DNA of 64,000 nucleotides from Capniomyces stellatus (taxonomy: Eukaryota; Kickxellomycota; Harpellomycetes; Harpellales; Legeriomycetaceae): positions 72,024 through 136,023 of the forward strand of contig LUVW01000013.1 in the NCBI GenBank assembly GCA_001661515.1, given 5' to 3'. The notes under the pieces were generated by a model. The model saw nothing but the letters and a program-made list of their open reading frames with translations, was not told the DNA's origin and did no database searches. Below are positions 1 to 10,343 of this stretch, in pieces. The position numbers were made by a program, and so were the translations under genes. Within the stretch, counting starts at the first letter, position 1; each line of letters opens with the position of its first letter.

Positions 1-146
1 TCTTGGAAAAATAAGGAAGGGGGAAGGAAACCCCCCCCCACTTTTTTAGCTTGTAGAAAAGAATGACAGATATATATCTCGCAAATTCTACGTAACAAAG
101 CTTTGTAATCGGTTTTACAAAAGCAAACCCAAACTGAAGTTCAATC

Positions 147-692
147 TCAAAGATACGGCTCGGTCTTTGTAGGTTGTAGTTTTTCAGAGTTGCTTGTTTT
201 GGTTGGAGTATACGATGTGGCTGTATCATAATTGTCCGACGCGGTCTGATAAAGGTAATCCCTTCTTCCCGCTGTGGTCTCGTCGCTGCGAGTATTGTGG
301 TAAGGATGTCCAGAGTTTGGTGCAGGAGTTGGGGTTGGAGTTGGAGCTGGAGTCGGATAGAATTTGATATTTTCGAGTCGATCTGTGCTGATGGCATTCT
401 CATCAAAAGCTTCGGTTTTAGTGGGTGCATCGAATGTGAAATAAACCACTGGGCTAGGATCTGGAATTACCACTGCCTTTGGATTCACCACAGTCCCCGT
501 AAACAGTACATTCCTTGTAAACAGCACATCCCTTGTAAACAGCACATTCCCTGTAAACAGTACAGTCCCTGTAAACAGCAATGCTGCTATACACAACGCA
601 GTCACTGTAATATATCTGTTGTTTCTAGAGAAACAGTGGTATAAGGCACGCTTTATCAAAGACAAACCCAACTGTGATAAACTGGCTTCCAT
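147..692 (-). CDS. Small membrane-anchored protein with hexapeptide repeats, unknown function
   Basis: A 181-residue frame starting at the ATG at 692-690. A start at 740 is also open, but a TATAAAA element lies at 782-776, only about 36 nt upstream of it, so the inner ATG fits better. Near the N-terminus is one hydrophobic segment that runs into five copies of a six-residue repeat of the form LFTG(T/N)V, encoded by an 18-bp tandem repeat at about 498-585. A short acidic stretch, a Pro-Thr/Pro-Ala run (about 320-360) and a polar tail rich in Thr, Ser and Tyr follow. This suggests a type II membrane or surface protein. I do not recognise the family. The frame could also be fortuitous, because it lies in AT-rich flanking DNA and has no homologue I can name. 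Confidence 0.5.
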   Translation of the reverse strand: MEASLSQLGLSLIKRALYHCFSRNNRYITVTALCIAALLFTGTVLFTGNVLFTRDVLFTRNVLFTGTVVNPKAVVIPDPSPVVYFTFDAPTKTEAFDENAISTDRLENIKFYPTPAPTPTPTPAPNSGHPYHNTRSDETTAGRRDYLYQTASDNYDTATSYTPTKTSNSEKLQPTKTEPYL

Positions 693-747
693 TATGATGA
701 ATGTTTTATGTGTATGTTCTTCTTTCGCAACCACCCCCACTTTTTGT

Positions 748-775
<28 letters not shown>

Positions 776-778
<3 letters not shown>

Positions 779-782
779 TATA
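776..782 (-). promoter_or_regulatory. TATA box of the 147-692 gene
   Basis: TATAAAA on the minus strand, 84 nt upstream of the chosen ATG, at the edge of a TTTTG-rich tract (743-780). Confidence 0.4.
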
Positions 783-1936
783 CGAGTTTGATGCCCTTGG
801 TATACTCTATTTAGTGTCAAAAATACTGATTTAGTAAATGTGGCGGCGTAAAATAAATTAAGGTTGAATGCGAATACAAAGAGAGTAAGAACCGATCATT
901 CCTAAGGTATTTATATAAAAAAATATCTGTCAAGGATACTTTGACTTTTTAAAACAAGGGTGGTTTTTAGATATTGTATCAAACAGAGCGGGTTTTAGCA
1001 ACAAAAATGTACTGTTGTTTCCATGTCTAATCAAGTAATACTGCATATCAAAGTGCGACGAGTTAATGTAGTGCATACCGTTGATATGTTTTAAAGACAC
1101 TCACGAAATGCATCTATGAGTCAACTGATGTTTGCTATAAAGTACTTTAGTATTTGGAGTCATTTTAACAAATATTGGGAGCAGGATATTAATACAAACA
1201 AACCGAGTTGTATTTTGGAGGTGGTATTAGCAGTATTAGCAGTGTTAAAACTTTAGTTGGATGGATAGATAAAGTAACCATGATTCACGCGATACATTTA
1301 ATTTTTGTTAGTAAATTTGAGCTGCTTGGGGATGGTGACTGATTGGCTTCTTAATTTATTTACGAAATAAATACCTTTTCAAACTAATTAGCCTCCTGGT
1401 TTACAGGGAAATATTGATTCCGTTGCTAATGTTTTTGTAAATGGGGGTTTTTTTTTGCTTAAACGGGAAACATCCCTTGGTTTAACAATTGATTATGATA
1501 GTAGTTTAAAACTTGCTTTGATTTTGGCGAGGCATTGTTCCATAAAGTAAATAGGCGTTAAAGTAAGACCGATTCATAGATATTATAGAGATCTGTTCGA
1601 GGCATAGTCTAACTATTACTCGAATCTCGATGCTTTATTTTTAGTTTAAATTGCACTAAAACTGAGCCATCCAAACACAACAATAGTAACGCATACTAAC
1701 GAGGCAATCGTAGTTACAGGAAACAGGGTGTATGGTGTATGAAACAAGCAGCTAGAGTTGTGTAGTAATAGTGTAGCTTCTTGGTTTTTATTTTATTTTT
1801 ATTTTTATTTTTATTTTTTTACTGAATTCTTGACTTTTGTTTTTAAATTATTATTTTTTGGTAAACGGTTCGGCGAATCCACTGTAAAATCAGAGGATAT
1901 CATTCTTTAGAATATCAAATCAACGATCGAATAACG
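783..1936. other. Intergenic, no gene seen
   Basis: AT-rich spacer between the divergent membrane-protein and Sgf29 genes. It holds an imperfect TTTTA/TTTTTA run at about 1786-1820 and no open frame or RNA gene that I can support. Confidence 0.5.
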
Positions 1937-4900
1937 ATGGAAGAGCTAATCGAAAGTTATAAGGGGAACGGGCTCGAGCTAATTGCTACGCAGAAAAAGA
2001 TTGGTGGGCTACTAGTGGCGATTAATAAGACACATTCAAAGTATCACGAAAAAGGTTTGAAATGAATTAATTTTTATCAGTGGAAGTTTGCAGTTAAGAT
2101 TGTTGTAGGAGGGCGGTGTGTTAGGGCTCAATTGAATAGTGTATGGGGGGTTTATGTGCATTATAGGAGAGGATTGGAGTAAGTTGAGTCACTCGGAAAG
2201 ACAGGCGTTGCCAGAAACGTACGAAACGGTTATATTAGAAACAGAAAAGGAGAAGAGGTTGTTGGAGAGTCTGCTTAAGCAGATGGAAAAACTTGCAGAA
2301 AACGTGGGCAATGATAATAAAAACGAAATGGAGCTGAAGAATAGATCGCAAAAGTTTGTTTCCAAGGTAGCAGGCAATAAGAACAAAGAGATGGAGGAGG
2401 GCATAAATGAGGGAGATGGTTTAGGAGCTTTTGATGAAGATAAAGGTAACTTTGAATAGAGTAGTATACAGTACACCGTGCAAAACAGTCAAAACACCAT
2501 TGATAAAGACGAAGAGAGGAGTATGACAATTGTAAAAGGTTTACAACAACTCTGAATATTAATGTAATAGGGTATTCTGGGAGTGTAAAAAGCGGTAACG
2601 ACAAAGGCAGTGGCTCTGAAATGAGTAGCCCGATGAGCTCTATGGACTCACCGAAAAGCCAAGCCAAGGGTGGGAGCAAGGAACTCGGAGCGCCGAGCAG
2701 TAATAACGAGCACAGAGCCCATGGCAGCGGGGCTAGCAGCGATGGGAATAGTTGGGGAGTTGGCGAAGATATCAATGGTGATGAGAAGATGGATAGTATT
2801 ACCAGAGCCAAAGAGTTGGTTAAGGCGGGGAGAAGGGATAGAGATAAAGACGGAGATAAAGATAGGAACGCAGATAAGAATGCAGATAGGGAAGGAGGCA
2901 GATATAAAGGTAGAGATACAGTTATAGACAAGGATGACGATGGAGAAAGGGGTAGGGTGAGGGAAAAGGGAGATGCTGGTAGAGATATTGAAAGAGAAAG
3001 AAATAAAGATAGAGGGATGGACAGAAGCCGGGAAAGAGATAGAGAAAATTTGCAGGGCCATTCAACTGGAAGCGATAAGCGAGGCAGAGGAGAAAGTGGT
3101 GGTAGTAAGAGGGAGGCGACTAGCAAGCAGAGAGAGTCAGAGGCTGGAGCGGAGAGGGAAAAGGGGGTGAATGAGCTAAGGATTAAGGTGGAGATGGGAG
3201 ATGGGAGTGATTTTGAAGAAAGAGGCCGATCACATAAGGCGAGGCAGCAAGATGGGCCAAGTGGCGCAATACCAAAACACAAGGAGCTACTGGGATCGCC
3301 ACAAAGCGCAGGAGGCAAAAAGGGTTTTAGCCAAGGCAGCGGGGGAGGCAAAGGAGTGGGTGAACAGTCTAAGAATAATGGGGGTTTGTTTGGCGGTTCG
3401 GAAGCCATGGCAAAATCGGAATCAGAGAAGCCAAAGGACCGTGAGGCATATGCAAACGAAGGTAAGAGGAGCACAGCGAGTAAAGATGGCAGCAAGCCAC
3501 GTGGGGGCTCTGCAAACAGTGCAGGAGGGGGCCTTGGGTCGCCTAGTAAGGTAACGAGCCAATCAAAGATTTTTGGGTCAGGAAATTATACCAGCGAGAG
3601 CAGTGGTAGCAACACGGGAAAAGCCAGCAGAGAGGCAAAGGTAGGTAAAACTGAGAAGGGCAGAGATGAGCACCGAGACAGAGCGGGGGAACAGGGAAAC
3701 AGCTACTCGCGTGGTGGAGAAAAGGAGCTAGACAAGAGTAAGGAAGGTGAGCGTAATAGGGCCAAGGACCGCGGGAGGGACAGAGAGGGTTTGGGGGCAA
3801 ACACGGGTCATAATTTGGCGGTTGGTAGTGGAAACGAAGTTAATAAAAGCAAAGATAAAGAGTCAGGAAGAAGCAACGAAAAGGACAAGGACAGGTACAG
3901 GGACAGAGATAGAGATAGGGACAGGGATAGGGATCGAGACAGAGATAGGGAGAGAGACCGAGACCGGGACCGGGACCGAGACAGGGATAGAGATAGAGAT
4001 AGAGATAGAGATAGAGATAGGGATAGAGGGGATCGAGATAGAGAGAGAGATCGGGATAGAGGTAGAAGCAGAGATAGAAGCAGAGATAAAGGTAGAGACA
4101 GGGACAGGGGTAGGGACAGAGATAGAGATCGAGATCGAGATAGAGACAGGGAAAGAGGCGATAGAGACAGGGAGAGAGATAGGGATAGGGAGAGAGACCG
4201 GGATCGGGAAAGAGGAGATAGGGACAAAGGTAGATATGCGGACAAGACGCACGACAATGAGGGGGTTAGAGGAAAGAGTCGTGAGGAGGCATCCAACAAA
4301 AGCAGCCCAATTTCGAACACAAGCACAAGTACGAATGCAGACACAAGCATGAGTATAAGCACTAGCATTAGTACAAGCGTAAGCATCAGTGCAAACCAGG
4401 CACAAATACAAGGCGTGGCGCAATTGCAGGGTGGTGGGGTGGCAAGGATTTCGGGGTCTAAAGAAAAGAGCAGTTCTAGAACGAGGTCTGAAAGGCCATT
4501 AGAGTCGCTTCGAGACAGGAAGTCAAGTGCTAACTCTAGCAGCGGCTCAAACCCAAGCGGGACAGAGAAGATGTATAGTCGAGATAGCGAGTCAAACAGG
4601 TCGGCCAAATCCAGTAACAGCCCGCAGTCTCAGCTGCCCGAGCTCCCAAGCGTTAAGCGGTCAGATAGGCTTTCCAGAAGGGACAGGGATGGCGACGCCG
4701 ATGCTGCCGGAGGGCTACACACAAGCACCAGTAATAGTGGCGCGAGTGGCAACGCGGAGACAAGCATCCCAACCACAGCTGTGACGAGATCAAGCGAAAG
4801 AGCCAGTAGTCAGCGTGAGTTTGATGGCAAAAACGAGAGGGAAAGAGAAAGAGAAAGAGAAAGGGAGAGGGAGAGGGATTCTGACAAGTTGGTGGTGGGG

Positions 4901-5896
4901 CCAAACAAAAAGGCAAGGCTCAGCGAAACAGTTATTGAGACACGGTCTTCGTCAGTTTCAGCTGACCAGTCCTCCATAGTGGCCAAGCCCAGCTCTACCA
5001 GCAACTCAAGCTTGACTGAACCCACAGGTGCAGGCCCAGGTTCAAGCCTCAACGAGTTTACCTATCTTATTTCTGTTGGAAGCTATGTGGCTGCTAAGGT
5101 CCCCAGCGAAGGCGATGACGAGCAAAGCGCAGAATGGATATTGGCTATTGTCAAAGCGATCAGCGCCAATCGTCAAAAGTTTACGGTTGAGGATGCAGAC
5201 GATGAGATTTCGCTTTCTGGAAACACCGAGACTGTCCCTGCTGCCTCTGCGGCTACTGGTACGGCTGCCAATACCAATGCTGGTAGTGGTGGCGCGAATC
5301 CAGGATCTAAAACCACAAAGTATGTCTTGGGTCAGAACCAAATCTTGTTTGTAGCAGATCCGAACTATGCTGTAGGTGCTAGTGCTAGTGCTAGTGCTGG
5401 TTCTGGTGCTGGTGCTGGTCGTGGTGGAAGTACAGGTAGTTCAGGGGGCCAGCAGGGGAGTGTTGGAGGAGGATCAAATTCGAGACGCAAAAACTCTGCA
5501 AATGCAAACAGTTCCAAGGATCCCGGCAGTACCAGTGCTAATCTGGCAAGTGGTCAGGGCGGCTCTAGCCAGACCATATCGTACGGCGATAAGCAAAGAT
5601 TTATGTCGATGCGGTCAGTGGCAGTGGGCGAGCGGGTGTTTGGAATTTATCCTGGAACGACTGTATTTTACAACGGGATTGTCAAGTTGGTTCCAGGAAA
5701 CAACCGGAGTGCAGGTAATCTGTTTCTGCAGAACATGAACAGCATGAATTTTCCGCCAGTGGTTATTTCCCTGCTGAAGAGGTGGGAGTTGTTTTATACT
5801 GGCAAGCCCGTGTTTAAGATTTTGTTTGACAACGACGATGGCAAGTTGACCGATGTGCCCAGCATGCTTCTGGTTCGTGAACCAAAGCTTGTCTAA
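1937..5896 (+). CDS. SGF29: SAGA-associated factor Sgf29 with a giant low-complexity insert
   Basis: Three exons, 1937-2054, 2167-2445 and 2571-5896, encode about 1240 residues. Both introns are phase 1 with GT/AG ends, and the phases join exactly. The N-terminal 110 residues are helical and charged, as in the Sgf29 coiled coil. The C-terminal part (about residues 960-1235) is the SGF29 tandem Tudor domain: VAAKVPSE then WILAIV in the first Tudor, YVLGQNQIL, then VFGIYPGTTVFYNGIVKL and a final LVREPKLV in the second. In this family the domain binds H3K4me2/3 and anchors the SAGA acetyltransferase module. Between them lie about 800 residues of low complexity: Ser/Gly/Lys-rich tracts, an Arg-Asp/Arg-Glu array at about residues 570-690, a short RE run at 4837-4877, and a Gly/Ser/Ala insert inside the Tudor region (5220-5570). 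Known fungal Sgf29 proteins are usually a few hundred residues. Confidence 0.9.
3886..4236 (+). repeat. Hexanucleotide array encoding Arg-Asp/Arg-Glu dipeptides
   Basis: A degenerate 6-bp tandem repeat (gayaga/gaycgr forms) inside SGF29. It encodes alternating Arg-Asp with Arg-Glu interruptions for roughly 115 residues. Codons for Arg and Asp vary from unit to unit (aga, agg, cga, cgg; gac, gat). The peptide pattern is therefore kept although the DNA has diverged, which suggests selection on the protein rather than recent slippage alone. Confidence 0.85.
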
Positions 5897-6323
5897 CTTA
5901 TTTTCTTTTTCCCCTCTATTGGTTTAATCTTTGGTAACTAGTATTACCGATCGATCTGTTTATTTATTTACTCGAGTTTTACTCATCAATTCAACTTTAT
6001 GTTTTAATATTAAAATTTTCCAATAATATCAGAATTTGCTTTTTTATTTACTGGTTTTTTTTAACTTTTTATGCATTACCGTTTATTTTTTTATACACCA
6101 AACTAGCAAGAATATGAAGTTATAAAAAAAAAAGTTCGATTTGCCAAGAAATTATATCGCGTTTCATTTCAATTTTTTTTTTCTGCTAGTAAAATAAAAT
6201 AAATAGTTGGAGATTTGGCTTTAGTTGGAAAAATAAATTTTAAAACTCTTTTCATTCAACTTTTTTTTTTTTCCATTAATCAAGTTTAGCTAATAAAGTC
6301 CAAAGAACAATAGTGGAATAACC

Positions 6324-8105
6324 ATGGACAAAGGCCTCAATACCAACAACGATGGTATTGACGCTGAAAACAAAGGTTCGGTGTTTGGGCTCTTCAAACT
6401 TATAAGGTCATGGTACGTCCCAAGCAATCTGGAAATGGCCAGAAAAGCCGAAAGGGACCTGCTTAAAAGGGGAAATGTAGAAGCTATTTACGAAGGCGAT
6501 TTAAACTACAATTCAAAACAGCTTGGAAACGCAGGCGCTGAAAGCCAGGCTCTAGAAGAAGGCGGCGGTGACTCTGTTGCAAGAATTTACAATGTAGACA
6601 TTGGAAACAACAATTACATTCATACACTAGCCATCAAAAGCAACAGCGGTATCAACGGTCCAGCAGAAAACGATGTCAAGAACAATGAAAGCGGTGGCCT
6701 ACATTTGAAAGATTACCTGTCAAAGGACAACAAGAACCTTGTTATTGCCCATGGCTTTGCCAACGGGCTGGGCTTTTACTTCAGGAACTTGGACGAACTC
6801 GGCAAAATACCAAACCTAAATCTATTCTGTATCGACTGGCTGGGTATGGGACTCAGCAGTAGACCTACGTTCAACTTTGATAGAAATCTACCTGATCAAG
6901 AGCGAGTTAAACAAGTAAGTTTTGGCCATTAAACCGACTTTACAACTTTATTCTATTGGTTGTTTCCTACTTTTTTTTTTTTTTTTTAAAAAAAAAAACA
7001 ACTTGACATAATTTAATCGATTGTGTGACTATACTTTATGTTGCTTAGACTGAAGAGTTTTTTGTCAGCTCGCTGGAAAAATGGCGCAAGGCGATGGAAA
7101 TCGAAAAAATGACTTTACTGGGACATAGTTTTGGTGGATACATGGCTGCTGCTTACGCACTTGAATACCCTGAAAGAGTTGAAACTCTCATTTTGGAGTC
7201 GCCAGGTAAGTCCATTCGCTCCTTTGTGTGCATTAAAAACCAAGCCGCCAATACACACATCTCCTTCTTGCCGATTCATACCATATGATGTTATATTTGG
7301 CGTAAAAAAAATACCAAGTTTGGATTGATTTAGACTGATTTCGACTGATCCTATTCGGTTTTGATCTTATCTGACTCGGCTTAATTTGAATGTATTGATT
7401 TTCAAGTTGATTTGTGTGTGTGTGTGTGTTTTGTGTTAATATTATTACTTTGCCTACCCAATAGTCGGGCTACCAGAGACGCCTCAAATAATAAGCAAGT
7501 TTATAAAAACAGGCAGTCTCAAGGACATTGAAAGAGTGGAAGAAGAGTATCTTGCTGACAAGTCAGATGAAGCAGGTTCGGGCAGGTCGTCTTTCAACAA
7601 AAGGGACAGTGACAGAATTGCAAAGTTGGAAAGTCTGCCTTTACGCTACAAGCTGTTGTTTTCTGCTGCCGTCAAGATATGGAACAGAAACTACACACCT
7701 CAATACCTTATACGTGCTGCAGGAAGATTCGGACCCAACCTATCTAGCAGGTACATTGGCATGTTTTCTAGCTTGACTCAGGCGGAAAAAGAGTCTTTGA
7801 GCGCATACTTTTACCACGTCTCTGCTCAGCCAGGCAGCAGCGAGTTTGCTTTAGGCGAAATTCTGAAACCTCTTGCTTATGCCAGAGACCCATTGATCAA
7901 CAGGCTAGCCAACATCAAAGTCCCGACGGTGTTTATGTATGGTGATCGTGATTGGATGGGGGCTGAACACGGAATTGATGCCTGTTTAAGGATGAATGTC
8001 TTGACCAAATTTTATACACTGAGCGATGCCGGTCACAACATGCATATTGACAATCCAAAGGAATTCAACAGCATTATCGCAGAGATTTTAAATAAAAACT
8101 TTTAA
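6324..8105 (+). CDS. Alpha/beta hydrolase of the Cld1 / ABHD4-ABHD5 family
   Basis: Exons 6324-6914, 7049-7205 and 7465-8105 give 462 residues. Donors are GTAAGT in both introns and the phases (0, 1) join. Family marks: the [13 protein letters not shown] oxyanion region, [11 protein letters not shown], the nucleophile elbow GHSFGGY in exon 2, the SPVGLPETP segment spanning the second junction, and the C-terminal GHNMHID. The last contains the catalytic His and fits the HX4D motif of the CGI-58/Cld1/Ict1 group. Members are phospholipases or lysophospholipid acyltransferases. Yeast Cld1 deacylates cardiolipin in mitochondria, while others act on lipid droplets. I see no strong mitochondrial presequence, so Cld1 versus an ABHD4/5-like role is open. 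The serine nucleophile is present, unlike human ABHD5. Confidence 0.88.
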
Positions 8106-10343
8106 TTTGGCTATGCTATAGATAGACAACACCATAGATTTCATTTTCATTTTTTATTTTACATGATATTACATCAATTTTAACTTTTCCGCGCTAAACC
8201 AAAGCAAATGTCCTTGTGGGTGGCCCATAAATCAGGGCGGAATTTAATAGACAAACATGGTGAATAAGTGCATGGATAAATGAGTTTTGAAAATATACAT
8301 ATTGATTAGGTGGAAATGCTCAGGTGACCAAATAAAAACAGGGCTGCAAGTGGATTAAAGGATTTGCAAATCAGAGGGACGGTCATGACATTTTATTATT
8401 GACATTTTTTATTTTAGTTCAGGACACATTGTGGCAATATATCTCGAGGTCAGTAAATATCATTCACGTTTGGTCACAGGTGTAAACGCAATAATATATC
8501 GTCGATAACACCTAGTTTGTGACCCACCAAGCTCGCACAAGGAGTAAATTGTAATAAAACGGGTGAAGAGGAAGAGGAGGGCTGATAAAGGCAAAAATGC
8601 CTCAGCCCAGCAAGAATGGCTTGATGTGTAAATAAACTAAAAGTGACAAAGTATTAAGTGACGAGTTTAATAAAATTCCGATTATGTCACTAGAAAGTGT
8701 GATATGAAGAAGAAGAAAAAAAGTGGTGTTGGAAAAATGTAAACGTATTAGCAAAGTTGGTTTCAACGAGTAACTTGCAACTCTAACAATCGATATGCCT
8801 GGATTTGGTGGTATGAACTTCTAATAATTGGCAGTAGCATTACACAAACTAAATGAACATGTAATTAATTAATACCGAAGATGTACTGTGCATAAATTTG
8901 ATGTGTCGAGTGTTGTCATCGTTTTGTTGTCACAAGAAGACATATTAAACAATTTCCGACAACAAAAACAGTAAAGATTAAAAAAAGTAAAGAAGCAAAG
9001 CAAGGAATATCGAAATGTTGACGTGTTTAGAAGTTGGAGTTGTAGTTGGTGGAGTGTGGTAATGGATATGTAGAGAGCAGAGGTGTTGCTGGTGGTGCAG
9101 GAAGTGGGCAAAAGGTGTAGAAGACACATTTGGTAACGGGTGTTTTTGATAACAGGCAAATATATTTGGTATGTTTATTGAAGGACAATGTTTAAATTGT
9201 CAAGCAACAATTAGACGGCGATTGTTAATGACTTGTTCTTTTGCCATTTGCCTTTTACCATTTGTTTTTGTTTTGTTTTGTTTTGTTTTGTTTTGTTTTG
9301 TTTTGTTTTGTTTTGTTTTGTTTTTAATAGCGACATTTATTATTGTTATGGTTTTGAGAGGTTTTATATTCGTTTTGTTTTGTTTTGTTTTTTGCTTTGT
9401 TATGTGCAAGTAGTTTTTGTTTTGAAATTATAAATATAGAAATTAATTTAGTTTGTTCAACTGAATTAATTGACTTGACCCTGCTTTAGGTAAGATTTAG
9501 GTGTTTTATTTAGTTTTGAAATCTCAGAGAACAATTAAGTGGGTATTTTAGCAGTGAAATTAGCAAAGAAATTGGTAATTTAGGTCAAATAAAGCGAAGT
9601 TTGATATTTGTAGTTTTTAGTTTACTTAAAGAGCACCTTTAAAGTGATAAAAAAAAAGACTCGAGTTTAAAAACTAAAAGCGATGGTTAAAAGGCTAGTT
9701 TTAACCAAAGCGTAGAGAAAAAAAAAAGAATAGATAGAGGAAAGAGAAGGGAATATTTTTTTTCTTTCGGCTTGGTTAACCTAAAAGAGGGAGTGTTTAT
9801 TTGTACTGTATATCACAAAACATGTAACAATAGTTTTATCTCTGTATCATTACCAAAGTGTGTAGATAACATCAAAATTTAACAAAAGGGCAAATATAGA
9901 GTAAATGTAATATTAAGAATTTGCCGAGAAAATTAAATGAAAAGACAAACGACAGCAATATTTTTAAATAGAGCGATTAATGTAAATGTAACTACAAACA
10001 AACAAAAAAACAAGACAAGAAGAACGATATTTGATAATAGTGATAAAAAAAAGACACCTCAACTACGAAAAAGGAGGAGAAGAAATTTGGTAAACATAAA
10101 GTAAAGTAGATAAATAAACGGATAGAAAGTGTTGACAGCCACGTAGAACCTGTCTACTGACAAGACAAAAGTACAAGATCTGATTACCCAGCCAGGTCAA
10201 ATGAAGCAAAATAATAAAGATAATAATAATAAAATCATTGCAGAAATAGCATAGAATAGAAAGAAGAATTAAGGCAGGAACGGGATCACGAACAGGAACA
10301 CGAACAGCAAGAACAATATAAAGAAAAGGACAGAGAGAAAAGT
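8106..10343. other. Intergenic 2.2 kb, no gene seen
   Basis: AT-rich spacer with one notable microsatellite at 9265-9326. The 500 nt before 10344 are strongly A-rich on the plus strand, as expected for a long 5' leader of the downstream gene. No tRNA-like fold or conserved frame was found by eye. Confidence 0.5.
9265..9326 (+). repeat. TTTTG pentanucleotide microsatellite
   Basis: About 12 uninterrupted TTTTG units. A shorter run of the same unit occurs at about 9371-9392 and a degenerate one at 743-780. Confidence 0.9.

Noticed and set aside
1871..1885. Possible tRNA T-arm (GGTTCGGCGAATCC)
   Set aside because: The loop is the wrong size and no acceptor or anticodon arm can be formed around it.
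2139..2459. Separate small gene before SGF29
   Set aside because: It is exon 2 of SGF29; both flanking introns join it in phase.
3808..4608. Minus-strand open frames opposite the SGF29 RD array (Ser/Leu and Ile/Ser/Val repeats)
   Set aside because: The hexamer repeat keeps all frames open on both strands. The plus strand has the Tudor domain and splice continuity, so these are shadows.
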